Positions 21,760 to 35,300 of a stretch of 64,000 bases of DNA are shown piece after piece; within the stretch, counting starts at the first letter, position 1; the number at the start of each line of letters is the position of its first letter. The translations under genes and the position numbers were made by a program. Origin of the DNA: Telmatactis stephensoni (taxonomy: Eukaryota; Cnidaria; Anthozoa; Actiniaria; Isophelliidae). Location: positions 62,001-126,000 of the forward strand of contig JALIZF010001519.1 in NCBI GenBank assembly GCA_029948255.1. The letters run 5' to 3'. The notes under the pieces are model-generated. The model saw only the letters and a list, made by a program, of their open reading frames with translations. It ran no database searches and was not told the origin of the DNA.

Positions 21760-24700
21760 GTGTATAGTGCTGGCCACTTCAAGGCATCACCCATTTCTAC
21801 TCCAGGCTCTCAGTTTGAAAATTTCATGGGTCAACTAAATGACCACTTTTTGTTTGAAAAAGACTCCTATGGCTCATCTGTTGTCCCTGAGAAAGGAAAG
21901 GTAAAAAAGAATCACTGTGGTTGTCATTCCATCATAATTGAAGAAGTTTGTTTATCATCAAAGTTGTATTGCTTAAATAGAAAACAAGGCAGTATGCTGT
22001 GTTGAGTTTTGGAATCATGTGGGAATTGTATGAGACATAATACAATGAACTTTAAATTGTCTGCATTTACATGTACTATGTGCTCTTATACAGTAGAACA
22101 TGCCACTTGCTTCCTTTGGTCAATCAGATTGACTGCACTATATTAGGGACCGTTCATTTTTTATCAGGGAGGGGGGGGCGGTGGAATTCCAGCAGGAGTC
22201 CATACAAAAAAAACTAGCCCCCCCTCTATAAGCCTGATTTTTTTTAATGACCCCCCCCCTCTCCCCCCAAAAAAATTCCACCGCTCCCCTCCCTCCTTGA
22301 TAAAAAATGAATCATATCAAAAGTTTGTTGCAGTTGTATAAATGTTAGCAATCCATGTACTTTAATGTCAGATTATGTCATTTTTCATGATCATTTACTG
22401 GCCCGTAGGCTGCATTCTGAATGGGGATTTGTTTCGGAATCAGGGTGGATCAATTTTCTGTAAAGAATAAAGCTCTTGCTCTTCTGAGAGCAAGCAGAAC
22501 ATTTTCAGAAACCATTTACAATAACAACATTATGCGAGTGCGAAGCGCGAGCCACTCATCAAAGTAAGGCATGAAAGTAACTCAAAAGTACTACATTTCT
22601 GATTCAGTAAATGAGTAGTTAGCATATATAACTAGTTTCGGATTTTGCAATATCAGTACATTTTAATTTGCGAGCGCGAAGCGCGAGCCGCTCAGCGATA
22701 GGCAGTAAAGTAGTAACTCAGAAATGTTCTATTCTGTTTCCCTTACTTAAAAATAACTGATAAAAGCTCATCGGTATGATGTTTTTGAATGGCCCCCCCT
22801 TTTGACATTGATTCTTCTACATGTGGCCCCCCCCTCTATAGGCCTGATTTTTTATCATGTGAGTTGAATGGCTATAGGTATTAGGCCTAGAGGGAGAGGA
22901 AGCAAGGAAGACAAGAATTGAGTGCACATATACTTGTGGAAGAAAAAAAATATCCACCATTTTAAGTAATATGCTCCATTTCAAGCCATGTGCCATACCA
23001 AATTCTTGCAATGAAATACATAGAAAGTGTGGTGTTTAAATAAATTTGGAATTGCTGGTTCAATTTAGAATGGTTTAGACATTCAGCATATGAGAACCTT
23101 CAGAATAATATGGATTGAACTAGATTTTGAAATGAGAATGATACATCTACAGTATGGCATCTGAACTATAGGCCTACAGTGTAATTGATAATATTGATGA
23201 GATGTCTAATAGTAGTTTACTGTTTTGTTATTGATTCAGAAACATGATCAATATAGTAAATTCTACTCTGTTGACCTTCTAGCTTTATACAATACAATGC
23301 ACAACTGATAAATGCTGGTATCGTGCAAGAATCCAGAATATTATACAGACAATAGCTGGACCACAAGCCAGGTAAAATCCAGTCCTAATTAGAAAACTTT
23401 GCTAAGTTGAGCTATCAATTCATAAACGTTTTGAGATGTAAATATGCAGGGGTGGATCCAGGATTACCTTCAGGAGGGGATGCACCATCTTCAGGAGGGG
23501 ATGTACCATCATAATTATAAATTGGGAACTGCCAATAGGATATTTTGGAAAAATATTGAGAAAAAAGGACTCAGAGCCAACTCAGAAGGGGGTGCTGATC
23601 CCCTGTGCCCCTCTCCTAAATCCACCCCTGATGTGATTTGAAGAAAGCAATGACAGTTATTGAAGGGATACCCATGTAAATGGCTTAAGTGACTGATGAT
23701 TTTTCCAAGTTTTCTAAAGTGGTCTAAAAAGGTATCAAATTCCTGTGTCATAATATCAATGTCTGGGCATCACAAAAGTCACTTAGTCTGAGTTTATGGA
23801 CATCCCTTCTGTTTTTTTGATAAATAAAGTAAATTGATCCAAGAGAAATGGGTCATTTGTGCAAAGCGACAGGACAACCATGTTCTTTGGAGTTCTACTG
23901 TGCTTTGTTTGTATGGAACAGTATACAGTATACATTGTACTTTTTACAGCAATCAAACCAATAGAAGACAATAGAAAACTGAGTGGGATTTGTCAAAACT
24001 TCCAATACTAGATATTCTATGAAATATTGTAGATCTTGGCTTCATTCTCAAGTTGAATCCCATGGATAGTGATATTTATAATTTTGTTTATGTCTTATAA
24101 ATTATAGTGTACACCTGGTTGATGTTGGCCAGCAGACCTTAGTACCCTTTACAAGGCAAGGAATCAATATTAATTGATATACATATAACTTCTAGTGCTA
24201 TACATAATCTAAGAGGAGTAGAAATCAAAGCATATTCTAGCCTTCCTCAGGATTCCATTAGAAGCTGGCAACTGGCAGAATTCTGCCATCTTTGAAAACA
24301 AATGTAGAATGTAGTGTCATCCTGTGGCTATAGAGTTTGACTTTTGACAATGGGATTCCTGTGTCAATCTGATTCTCTAATGATTACCTGATCCTGTGGT
24401 CACATTTGTGATTTAATTCATCTTGATAATTATACAATTTAGAACAAAATTAATATAAGTGATATAACAAGCCTTTGAGAACAAAGGCCATCATTTAATA
24501 CACAATCAGACTCACTCTATGCTAAAGTGTTAATTTAGATTAGCACATACTGCCATTTTGATATGTAAATTTATCGTTGTCACTTCATTGAAGTATCTTT
24601 GAACAGTAGAACCGTAACCTAATGGGATTTGTACTGAATCACATTTCTGTTGCTGTTGCTTTATGCTTTGTGATAAGCTTTGTCATGCATCACTTGCAAT

Positions 24701-26326
24701 CAAATTGTAAGTTTTATTTCCACTTCTGCATAGAATTCGTGAGCTGCCCAAGCATTTTGAAAACATCCCATACCAAGTCATGGACTGCCTCTTGATTGCT
24801 GTTAAACCTCTTAGTTTAGTAACCTCATACTTTGATCTCACAACCACTAAACAGTAAGTTAATAGTCTAGATACCATAGATATTACCACACATGTCCGGG
24901 CCTCTGCTATCCTTTACCTCTTTGGCAAATCCTCTCATCCCCTGGACATCCCCTAGACATCCCCTAGACATTCCCTGTACTATTCCCTTGTCCTTCCTTG
25001 TTAGGACTGGCCTCAGCTACTCTCCTTGTCCCCTTTGGACAATCCCCCTGTCCCTGGAAATCTCCCAGACACTTTTACTTCTTGCCTTGTCTATTAGCCA
25101 TACAGCCCTTAGAACTAGCTGTCTCTCCTCTCCCCTCATTCCCTGGGCTTCCCCAACACTCCAACACTCAGGAAGAGAGTGGTCTTCAAGAGTCTCTTAA
25201 TTTGTTGGTCTTCAACAGTCTCTTTGTTGTAATAATGCTTTAGTTACATATTTTGGTGCTCAACTATCTCTAATGATGCTCTGTACCTAATTTTATTGTA
25301 TGTGTGTTATATTTTAGGGTGAGCAGTACTTGGACAGAAGCTGCCACCAAGTTTGTTATTGATGTTATCAAAGGTATGAGATAAAATCACTAACATTTCC
25401 TGGGTTTACCATCTTTACTAAATGATGTCGCTATATACATTAAAGGTTGTAAACTACAAGTTACAATACAACGAGAGGATGAGAACGGCAAATACCACGT
25501 CTTGCTACATGCAGAATCACCTCAAAGACAGGTACAAAAAGTTACATTTTGTGCAGGTTCTCTCAGTCTTTTTAGATAAAAGATGGGTCTTGGCTTAAGT
25601 GGACCAACAAATGGCTACCTGACTCAGTGAAATGGAAAATTTGTCTTAAAATATTATAAAAAAGCGCTTGCACTATCCATCTGGTGATCTACATAATGAT
25701 TAATGAATTACTTACATATTGCATTGGGTAGATCTGTAGAATTTCTGTATGATTTAATCCACTTTAGTCATCAAACAGTGATTGTCCCGAGTGAGCCCAG
25801 CTATAAATAAGATCAACAACCTGCTTGCTACTAGAGCCTTCCATAGCTCAGTGGTTATAGCATCAGACCTGCTGGGGGTTCAGATTTTTCTGAGTCTTTA
25901 TTTCACACTCGATGAAGCATACTTTTATTACTTACATAATGATTGTTTGCTTAAAAAACTTCGACTTTAGACATTGTTATTCACACACTATACATAATGA
26001 ATAAATACATGTATTTAAATAATTAAAGATAGGAATATAACAAAGTAAGAACTTTACAGTGAGGGAGAAATTGAAATCTTTTTGTATACATGACAAGTTT
26101 GAAAAACATAAGAAAAGATTTGTGTTGTTGTTGTTGTTTTTTGAACACTAGTACTGTTTTCTATTATTTGTTTATTGAGTTTACACTTTCTGGTGATATT
26201 ACGTGTATTTTGTTCACTGAGTACACAAGTGATACATGCAATACTGTTTTATTTGACAGATTTGTGTAAATGATGAACTTGTTCAAGAAGGGTTTGGTGT
26301 GTTCAGTGAGATTGTGGCACATGAAG
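21760..26326 (+). CDS. TDRD12: TDRD12 exons 1-7 of those found: N-terminal Tudor
   Basis: Seven small exons, all in phase. The exon at 23283 carries KCWYRARI, a typical Tudor strand with aromatic cage residues. The exon at 24108 carries HLVDVGQ, the usual VDYG position. The exon at 24734 encodes RELPKHFENIPYQ, as expected after a Tudor core, and the rest (to ICVNDELV at 26260) resembles the SN-like half of an extended Tudor. In TDRD12 relatives this module sits before the helicase. The intron after 24155 begins with GC rather than GT. No methionine start was found; 21760 is an internal exon. Confidence 0.8.
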
Positions 26327-29300
26327 GTATAAAGGTCACAAAATTTTGCTACAAGAGATGATATTACAATTAAACTCAACTAACTTTAAACAGAGGTTTC
26401 AAGCCAAGGCTGGCCACAACATGTACAGAAACTTCCACAAAAGTTTCAATTTAAAACCATTTGTTCAAAGTCACTGGAGTTTGTAATACCAGCAGAAATT
26501 GATGAATCAATTATTGAATTGATATTAGTAATTGACTATCCTAAAAGATATCACTAGTTCAATCACTATTTACTGTCATTACAAAATTGACTTTTAATTA
26601 GCTTTTACATGGTAAGATGCTTATTTGATTGATTTTTGTTTGTTCTTGTATGTGTCAAAGACGAAAGCCCTTCTAAAGTTGAAAGAAGAAAGCTCCAACA
26701 AGAGAAATTCATCAAACAGCAGCAAGAAGTTGTCAATGCTTTCAAGAAGCGTGCCAACCTATCATATGATGTTGAATATACAGAGAGCACAAGCACAGAC
26801 GAGGAAATTCCATCACCAGTTAGATTTAACTATATGCCAGCTGACTGTACACAGCTCAGCCCTTTGAATTTCCTCAGACAGCAAGTAGCAGGAGATAAGA
26901 GAACCTCAGACAACAACTGAAAATATTTCATTTATTCCTGCTGGCTCAGAGAGCAGAGAATTGGCATGCAGAAAAGTGAAGAACAATGCAAGCAAAACAG
27001 CACAAACTCAGGGAAGACAATCAAGTGATGAAAGCTCAGGCAGAGTGAGATTTCTATCAGCAAGAATTCCTGCTACCGGAAGTGGTGTACCTACCCTTTC
27101 GAGAGAGGAGGATACAGCGAGACTGAAATCAATATTAAAAACTGGCAAGTCCCCTTCTCAATTAAGCAGTCCTCCAAGTGAGAGGACTAGTGTATCTCCA
27201 CAGTACCCTGAAAGGAATCCACCTCAGTACCCCAGCACATTTGAGAAAAAGAGAAAGGTAGATGTTCCAAGTGCATCATCACAGTACCCTGAAAGAATTC
27301 AACAATATAGCCCTATTGATGAAAGAAGACAAAGAGACATGCCACATGCAACCCATCAGTACTATCCTGAAATTACTGAGCTGTCAAATTCCAATGTTTT
27401 AGAAGAAGGGAGACAAGTGAATAACCAAAGTGAATCTCCACTCTATCCTCGGCACATGACGAATGAATCCCCTCAGTACCCTGGAAGAATTCCACAACAT
27501 AGTCCTTTTGAAGAACAAAGACACGGACACATGACAAAGGAATCCCCTCAGGACCCAGGAAGAATTCCACAGCATAGTCCTTTTGAAGAACAAAGACACG
27601 GACATATGACAAAGGAATCCCCTCAGTACCCAGGAAGAATTCCACAACATAGTCCTTTTGAAGAACAAAGACACGGACACATGACAAGCGAATCCCCTCA
27701 GTACCCTGGAAGAATTCCGCAACATAGTCCTTTTGAAGAACAAAGGCATGGTCACAGGACAAACGAATCCCCTCAGGACCCTGGAAGAATTCCACAACAT
27801 AGTCCTTTTGAAGAACAAAGACACGGGCACATGACAGAGGAATCCCCTCAGTACCCTGGAAGAATTCCACAACATAGTCCTTTTGAAGAACAAAGGTACG
27901 GACACATGACAAACGAATCCCCTCAGTACCCTGGAAGAATTCCACAACATAGTCCTTTTGAAGAACAAAGACACGGACACATGACAAACGAATCCCCTCA
28001 GTACCCTGGAGGAATTCCACAGCATAGTCCTTTTGAAGAACAAAGGCACGGGCACATGACAAAGGAATCCCCTCAGTACCCAGGAAGAATTCCGCAACAT
28101 GGTCCTTTTGAAGAACAAAGGCATGGTCACAGGACAAACGAATCCCCTCAGGATCCTGGAAGAATTCCACAACATAGTCCTTTTGAAGAACAAAGGCATG
28201 GTCACATGACAAACGAATTCCCTCAGGACCCTGGAAGAATTCCACAACATAGTCCTTTTGAAGAACAAAGACACGGGCACATGACAAAGGAATCCCCTCA
28301 GTACCCTGGAAGAATTCCACAACATAGTCCTTTTGAAGAACAAAGACACGGACACATGACAAATGAATCCTCTCAGTACCCTGGAGGTGCATTTGCAGAA
28401 GGAATACAAGTGAATGACTTCCAACCGCAGCCCAGGAGAACAACACCACAACGACCCAGTCTAGATGAAGAGAAGAGGCAGGCAAGTATTTCAAATATAT
28501 CCCCAAAGTACCCTAGAACGGATCAATCACAGCATCACAGTCATTTAAAAGAACAGAGACGAGAAGATGTCTCAAATGTATCTCCTCAGTTTCCTGGAAG
28601 AACTCAACTCCAACATTATTATGAAGAAAGAAGAGCTTCGATACACAGCTACCCTCAAAATCATTTCATCAAGATGCACGCTTACCCGCCCAAGCACGCT
28701 TACCATCAGAGGCAGCTCATCACACCTCAAGGCATACTCTTGAAGCACGCATGCCTTCACAAGCATGTCTCCCCTCAGAGGCAGTCCATCAAGGCCCAAG
28801 CCAAGTTCTTGAAGCACGCCTTCCTTCTCAAGTTCACCATCAAGGCTTACACCAACCTTTTGACGCACGGCTACCTTCACAAGATTGTCATCTCTCAGAG
28901 ACAGTTCATCAGAGCTCACGCCATACTCTGGAATCAAGTTCGTTCCTCCCAAGCACATCTACCTTCAGATGCCCCTTATCAAGAGTCAGATCAACGTCTT
29001 GAAGCACGTCTTCCCTCACAAGCACTACATCAAGGTCCACGCCTACCCTCTGAGCTTGTGGAACAAAAATCATACTCAACATCACAGGAAACGGAATCGT
29101 CAATAGAAGATGGTGTGCTTATCCATGGAGAGGCAGCACCTAGGCCATTCTTATCCGTAGAAAACTGTCCTCTCCATGAGAAAGCTTCCAGACTAGATAT
29201 CCAAAATCTTACACCGATACAAAAACACATGTGGCCAGCTTTGCTGCGTGGTAGAGACGTGGCTGGAATAGCACCCAGAAATGCAGGCAGTAGGTTGGCT

Positions 29301-32300
29301 TACCTTCTACCTATTGTGGATCAAGTTATGGAATCTACCACATATTCAGAGTTACCATTGACCAATGGAGTAAGTATTGATTTATGTGTAAATAATAATT
29401 ACTAGTGTTACATACTTGCGTTATGAAAGTAACAGATAATGTCAGAACTGCACACTCTGATTATTTTAAATATTTTGATAAATTGAACAAATATAAATAT
29501 TTTTTTCCACATGTGTTTAACAATCAGATTCCATTTTTCTGTGGGTCTGTACTCTAATAGATGCACAGATGACGTCACAATGTGGTGAGAAAAAAGTACG
29601 TCAAGAGACAAAGTTGAGTGGCTTGACTGCCGTTGTCACAACATTTAGACGTCTTCTGTGCATCTAGAGTACAGACCCACGGAAAAATGGAATCTATTTG
29701 TTTTATATAATAATCATCGCAATATTTCAACCAATCAGAGTGCGTGTAAGATTCACTGACGTCATCTATGCACGTGTACTTTAATCACACACGGTTCTCG
29801 ACCAATTAGAGCGCGCATGATATAACAATTATATTACTCATTTTGTAAGGTAGCACATATCGTTAAAGTGAAGTGAAGAGGGGGGCATTAAGTGCAGACG
29901 GTACTTCTCATGTGCAGCTTATACATATTTTCCTTAAGACACAGTACTGTCAAGACGTAGTGGGGGACTCAAGTTCCCGGAGCCCACCCTCTTCGCGGTC
30001 CCTGTTAGACATGTTCAAATGGCTGTATCATCTATACATTTAATAGCAAGTTCATTTGAATGAGCCCTGACAATGACGTTAAAATCTAATGGGAACTTGA
30101 TTGTTCCAATCACATTTTGACATAATATACAATTGCACAGCGGCCAGCGGCTTACATGTTAGATTCATAGATATATACATAGTTAGGTACATCAAGGTCC
30201 CTGCCTAATTATGTAAGATAACATTTGAATGTCTTTCCCAGCCATTGGCCCTGATATTGTGCAGTGACTGGAGAAATGCAATCAATGTGTACAGTGAATG
30301 TAGCAAAATTATTGGTCGACGAAGAACAGCCCGAGTACATGTCGTATTTGGCGGAGGAGCAGAGGAAGAGCAAGTCATACCTCTCATTAATGGCTGCGAG
30401 ATCCTCGTTGCAACTGTACCATGCTTTCTACGCATGCTTAGACGAAGCTACACCCCACTGGATCGTCTCTGTCATATTGTCTTCGATAATGCGGACTTCA
30501 TTGTCGAGGACTTTACCACAGAAGTCAAGGAAATCATGAGAATTTATGGTCGTTTGTTAAAGTCTCAGCCTGGTCGTGTTGCACCAAGACAAGCTGTAAT
30601 CATGGCGTCGTCATGGACTTTAGGCGTGGCGTCTCTCGTCCGCGCCTATCTTGGCAATCCGTTAATAATTATTGATGATAAAGTTGAAGCTGCGATTTAC
30701 TCGGGTGTCAAACAAAGTGTGGAACTTTGCTCCTCAAGTCAACGAGTAACCAAACTCTTAGGTACGTAACGTTTATATTATACAGCAGTGTTCTTGTTAC
30801 TGTGAAAAAGTACTGTGTCATACCACAGTTTCTACATGAAAAAATCGGCCTTGTTCAATGTCTCAGCCGAGTGTTTTGGTTGGATATGATATATACTGAT
30901 GTTGACAATCGTCGACCGTCGAGACTGGACTGATCAAATAGCGCGAATATGAAGCTCACAAGCAAAACAAAAGTCAATATTTTTAGAATATAGCCCGTAT
31001 ATACACATTCTGTTTATGTCTTTGGGCAGACTTGCCATTTTCCCAGATTTTTCCACTGTCTTTTAACGACAGTGTGAGAAACCGATGCGGTAAAATCAAA
31101 AGCAAATTGTCATGGAAACGCTTTTGATTGACGTCCATAAAAACTCGGTTTTCGATGGAGAGAAAAAATCATAGCGGACGCGTGTGATTGAAAACCGCTG
31201 TAATTGAGGTAGAGAGTGAAACAGAATTTCTTACAGACCTACCAAGGATGCAACTGTGAAGAGGAATGCTTATTCAGGATATTTCCTTGCCTAATTTTAG
31301 TAGTTGTGCAGAGGAGGTATACCCTGGAAACCAGAGGCTTTGACTCACTCTTGAGGTTATCTTGTCTTTTTATCTTTCACTCTTTGGCATCAAAAATAAA
31401 AAAAATACACAAAAATATCAGGAAGATCCCCTAGAGTGAGTCAGCTTCTGGTCCCCTGGGTTAAGGTGGCACTCATTTGGAAGTGAATCCAACAATATAT
31501 AGATGCCACACCCATGACTGGTCATGGTATCTCAATCATTTAACACTAAACCTTATAGGCTGGCCAATTGCTCAAACAATGTTTAAACACATGAAACACT
31601 GAGTATCTACTGTCTGAGACAATATAAAAACACTGTCTAAGACTTAGGCAGTATTTAAGCAAACAGCTAATAGATAAATAACAATTTATATTGTTTATAG
31701 GTTTTCTTGATAATGCAGACAGAACCCACGAAATTGTGGTGTTTACCAACACTGCAAAAGAGGCCGAGACACTTGGTGAACTACTCAGAACAAACAATCA
31801 CTTTGTGTTAGTTGCACATGAGTTTTTAACGCCTCACGAGTTGGCAGACATCAGACGGCAGTGGTATACTCCACATAATACTGATTTAATGCCTATTTTA
31901 GGTGAGTAGGTGTCAATGGCTCAGTTTATACTATAGAAGATGAATTATTCGTCTGGACTAATTATCTATCAGATGATGATGATCGCCTTGTGGACGAATT
32001 TTTGTCAGACAGACAGGTGATTCATATAAATTGCGTCAAATGATGAATAATGGCGCGTAGATATATATATAAGTCCTGGGTTTCACTGCGTAAGCGCAGG
32101 TACAAGGATCAAAAACTTTCCTTCTCTTGTGCTTGGCTTGTGCTTGCGTCCATGTTATCTCAATAAAAAGAGAGCACTATGCTGCTTGCGCTTGTGCTTG
32201 TGTCGGCTAGTGGAAACCAGACTTTAAAGATGATCTCTCAAACTAATCAAGGTTAGTTTGGAAGTAGCAGGAAATTACTCGTGGGATAGAAGCGACACCA

Positions 32301-35300
32301 TCTGCTAACTGTAAATAAAGTGCAAATTTATGTCGAAGGGCACGTTGTTGGTCTTTTGTATTAATTAGTCATTACTATTGGAGTCACCCTACTATGTTTT
32401 TGATACAGTCATTACAGATGGTGTTCTAATGAATGGACTGCTAGCCATACATAACGCAACCATGGTGATTCATTATGATTTACCACAAGTGAAAAACAAG
32501 GACAAGTTTGGACGAAGATTTTTCTGTATGGCTCGTACATTTACTGCTGTGAAGGTAATAAGCTTTCTTTTCCTTCCTTCCTTCCTTCCTTCCTCCCTCC
32601 CTCCCTCCCTCCCTCCCTCCCTCCTTTTTTTTCCGACTTTTGTTTTAATTGCTTTTCTGACTTTGTCAGTTTCCCTTTGTTCCTTCTTTTACCACATTCC
32701 TATGTTAGACCACGTCCTTCCTCCATGTTTCCTCATTTCCGTGTCATATTATTTATCTGTGATCTTGTATGTTCTCTAGGATCATGGATGCTTGTCCCTG
32801 ATCTTCATCTCTGAAGCCTGCATGCGACAAGCTACAATCGCTCACGAATTAGTTAGAAGGACATCTCAGCTCACACCTCAGGATGACATACCACTGGGCC
32901 CACTGGATCCTACCAATCCTCAAACTATCACAACGTCATTGCTAGAAGAAATGGCAGAAACAGCACAGATGGTATGTCTTTAAACTTAACATTAAAAACT
33001 AGTAGAATTACAGTATCATCAGAAATTCATTTTTACTGCATCATGCAAGAGTAAGTCCAACAGACAACGCATTAGAGTTGTGCCGGCCTTCCAGAGCAGA
33101 TTTCTCTTGATTGTCAAAAGGACTGTGTCATGTCTTAATACATATAGGTTATTAGTCGACTAGCCAGCTAATACGGCTGTATTTAGCCGTATCTTGTACG
33201 AGTCACGCTGTATTTTGGCGAGCCTGCATTTTGGACAAAGTAATAGGCGATTCATATCTCTGTGCCGGATAGCGGTCTAATAGCGTGACCACAGTTCCTT
33301 TCGGTCGTGCAATCACCGATCGCCGTTCGCCCCATCAACCTTTTTTGAAATAGCTATATACTTATAGTAACAGTAAACGTTGACAGTCGAAGGTCTGAAT
33401 CTGACATCTGAAACTAGCTACAAATTTTGACATATACGAAGCTGAATGATGCAGTTTGTTGTAATATTGGAATATCAGTTATAAGGCTTGAGTTAGAGTC
33501 ATGTTTTTTTCGTATTTTAGTCAAGGGACACAAAGCAATTTATTCACGTTTCGTCTCGGATTCAGATTCATCAAGGTTAACGTTTTTTGAAACAGGTAGA
33601 TATTAATATATATTTTTCGTCTAAGGTGAAAGAACGAGACAAAGCAAACTTTCCACTTTGTGATTTCCTTATGGCATATGGAACATGTAGGTAGGTACGA
33701 CTACGTATCCCAGACTCCACTACAAGCTGCCATTTTCACTGATACATTCACCAAGTTGTTAAAACCATCCACGAGATTTGTAATGAGTGGGAAATGTCTA
33801 TTACATCCGGACTTATAAGGCCAGGTTGTGAGTCACAAGTAGCAGCAAAAGCAGAAGCCTCATACACAGACTCATTAACGTATTGCTCATTAGCAATGCT
33901 TGTCTTTTCACTAGTGACATAAGCATAAGCATAGGCACAAGCAGCATACACAGACTCAGTAATGTACTGCTCATTAGCAGTGCTTGTCTTTTCACTAGTA
34001 ACATAAGCATAAGCACAAGCAACATACACAGACTCAGTAGTGTACTGCTCATTAGCAGTGTTTGTCTTTTCACTAGTGACATAAGCATAAGCAACATACA
34101 CAGACTCAGTAATGTACTGCTCATTAGCAGTGTTTGTCTTTTCACTAGTGACATAAGCATAAGCACAAGCAACATACACAGACTCAGTAGTGTACTGCTA
34201 ATTATTTTCTTTCACACGAGTGAGAAATGCACTACTGAGTCTGCGTATGTTGCTTCCGCTTCTCGTTCCGTCGGTCATGAAAGCCAGGTCTTAACTGTAT
34301 TGTGGTATCATGTAGGACATTTGCAGACAAGAAGAAGTGTCCGTTAAGGCACGTGGTACTAAACGAGGAAGATTATCCTTACAATCTACCAACTATGGGA
34401 ATGGTTAAGGTGCGAACAGTTTTAGAACAGTTCTTGTATGAATGTGAAACTGACTGCGCTATGTCGTAAAATATGAAAATGGAGGAAAAAAGATGTTTTA
34501 CCCCAAATTTATCGTGATTAATGTAGATATAGGTAGAGCAGATTTCGTATGAGTGTGAAACGGATCGCGCCGTGCCGTGACCGTGTCAGTGCCGTGTTGA
34601 CTATAAAAACATTCGAAATTAGCTGCCGTGACCGTACCGTGACCATGCGGTGCCGTTTTCACAGTCATACGAAATCTACTCTATTGTGCACACCAATGTC
34701 CTTGAAATTGTTTTACATGAAAAATATTCGGTTCACTTTGGTTCACCAGGTTCTCGTTCTCTACGTCATGAATGCCACGTGTTTATGGGTGCGTGTACTA
34801 GAACACAGGAATCCTGCAGGAGAAACGATCTCGTGTTCAGACAATGCCAAGTTCCTACAGATGACTGTAGATATGGGGATTTGGTTCGCAAATCCAGCCA
34901 ATAGGAAGACAGTTGATGCGGTGAGGGTATCTGATATGTGCGCATTAGAAGAAGATGGTTCATATCATAGGTAGATCATCCGCGTTTATCGTCATCATTA
35001 TCATATGTAATTATTGTCATCATTATTATCAAAGATATCATGATTTATCGTCAGTAAGTATAGTAAGTAGGTAGTTTATAGTCAGTAACAGCCATTAGGG
35101 AGCTTAAGCACGAGACGTTTTTATCAACACGGACGTCACGTGTACGTTTTTGTCCGTCGCGCGCCGTCACAGATGAAATCGAGAACGTGACGTTCTAGCG
35201 AGAACGAGAAATGTGGTTATGACGGCACGCGCACGATCAAAAACATACGCGTGACGTCCGTGTTGATAAAACGTCTTAAGCTCCCTATTATCAGTCTCTC

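Noticed and set aside
24892..25243. Overlapping frames of 102 and 81 codons in C-rich sequence
   Set aside because: Proline/leucine-rich products of a short tandem repeat between two well-supported exons.
27373..28506. Two long antisense frames (377 and 350 codons) over the TDRD12 repeat array
   Set aside because: They exist only because the 75-bp unit is a multiple of three and happens to lack stops on the other strand. The sense frame continues into recognised helicase sequence.
32369..32408. Acceptor at 32369 extending the helicase exon upstream
   Set aside because: The open frame tolerates it, but the phase with the previous exon fails; the acceptor at 32409 restores phase and aligns motif V with TDRD12.
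33748..34347. Repetitive frames on both strands that look like a low-complexity protein
   Set aside because: Products of the 72-84 bp tandem repeat inside an intron.
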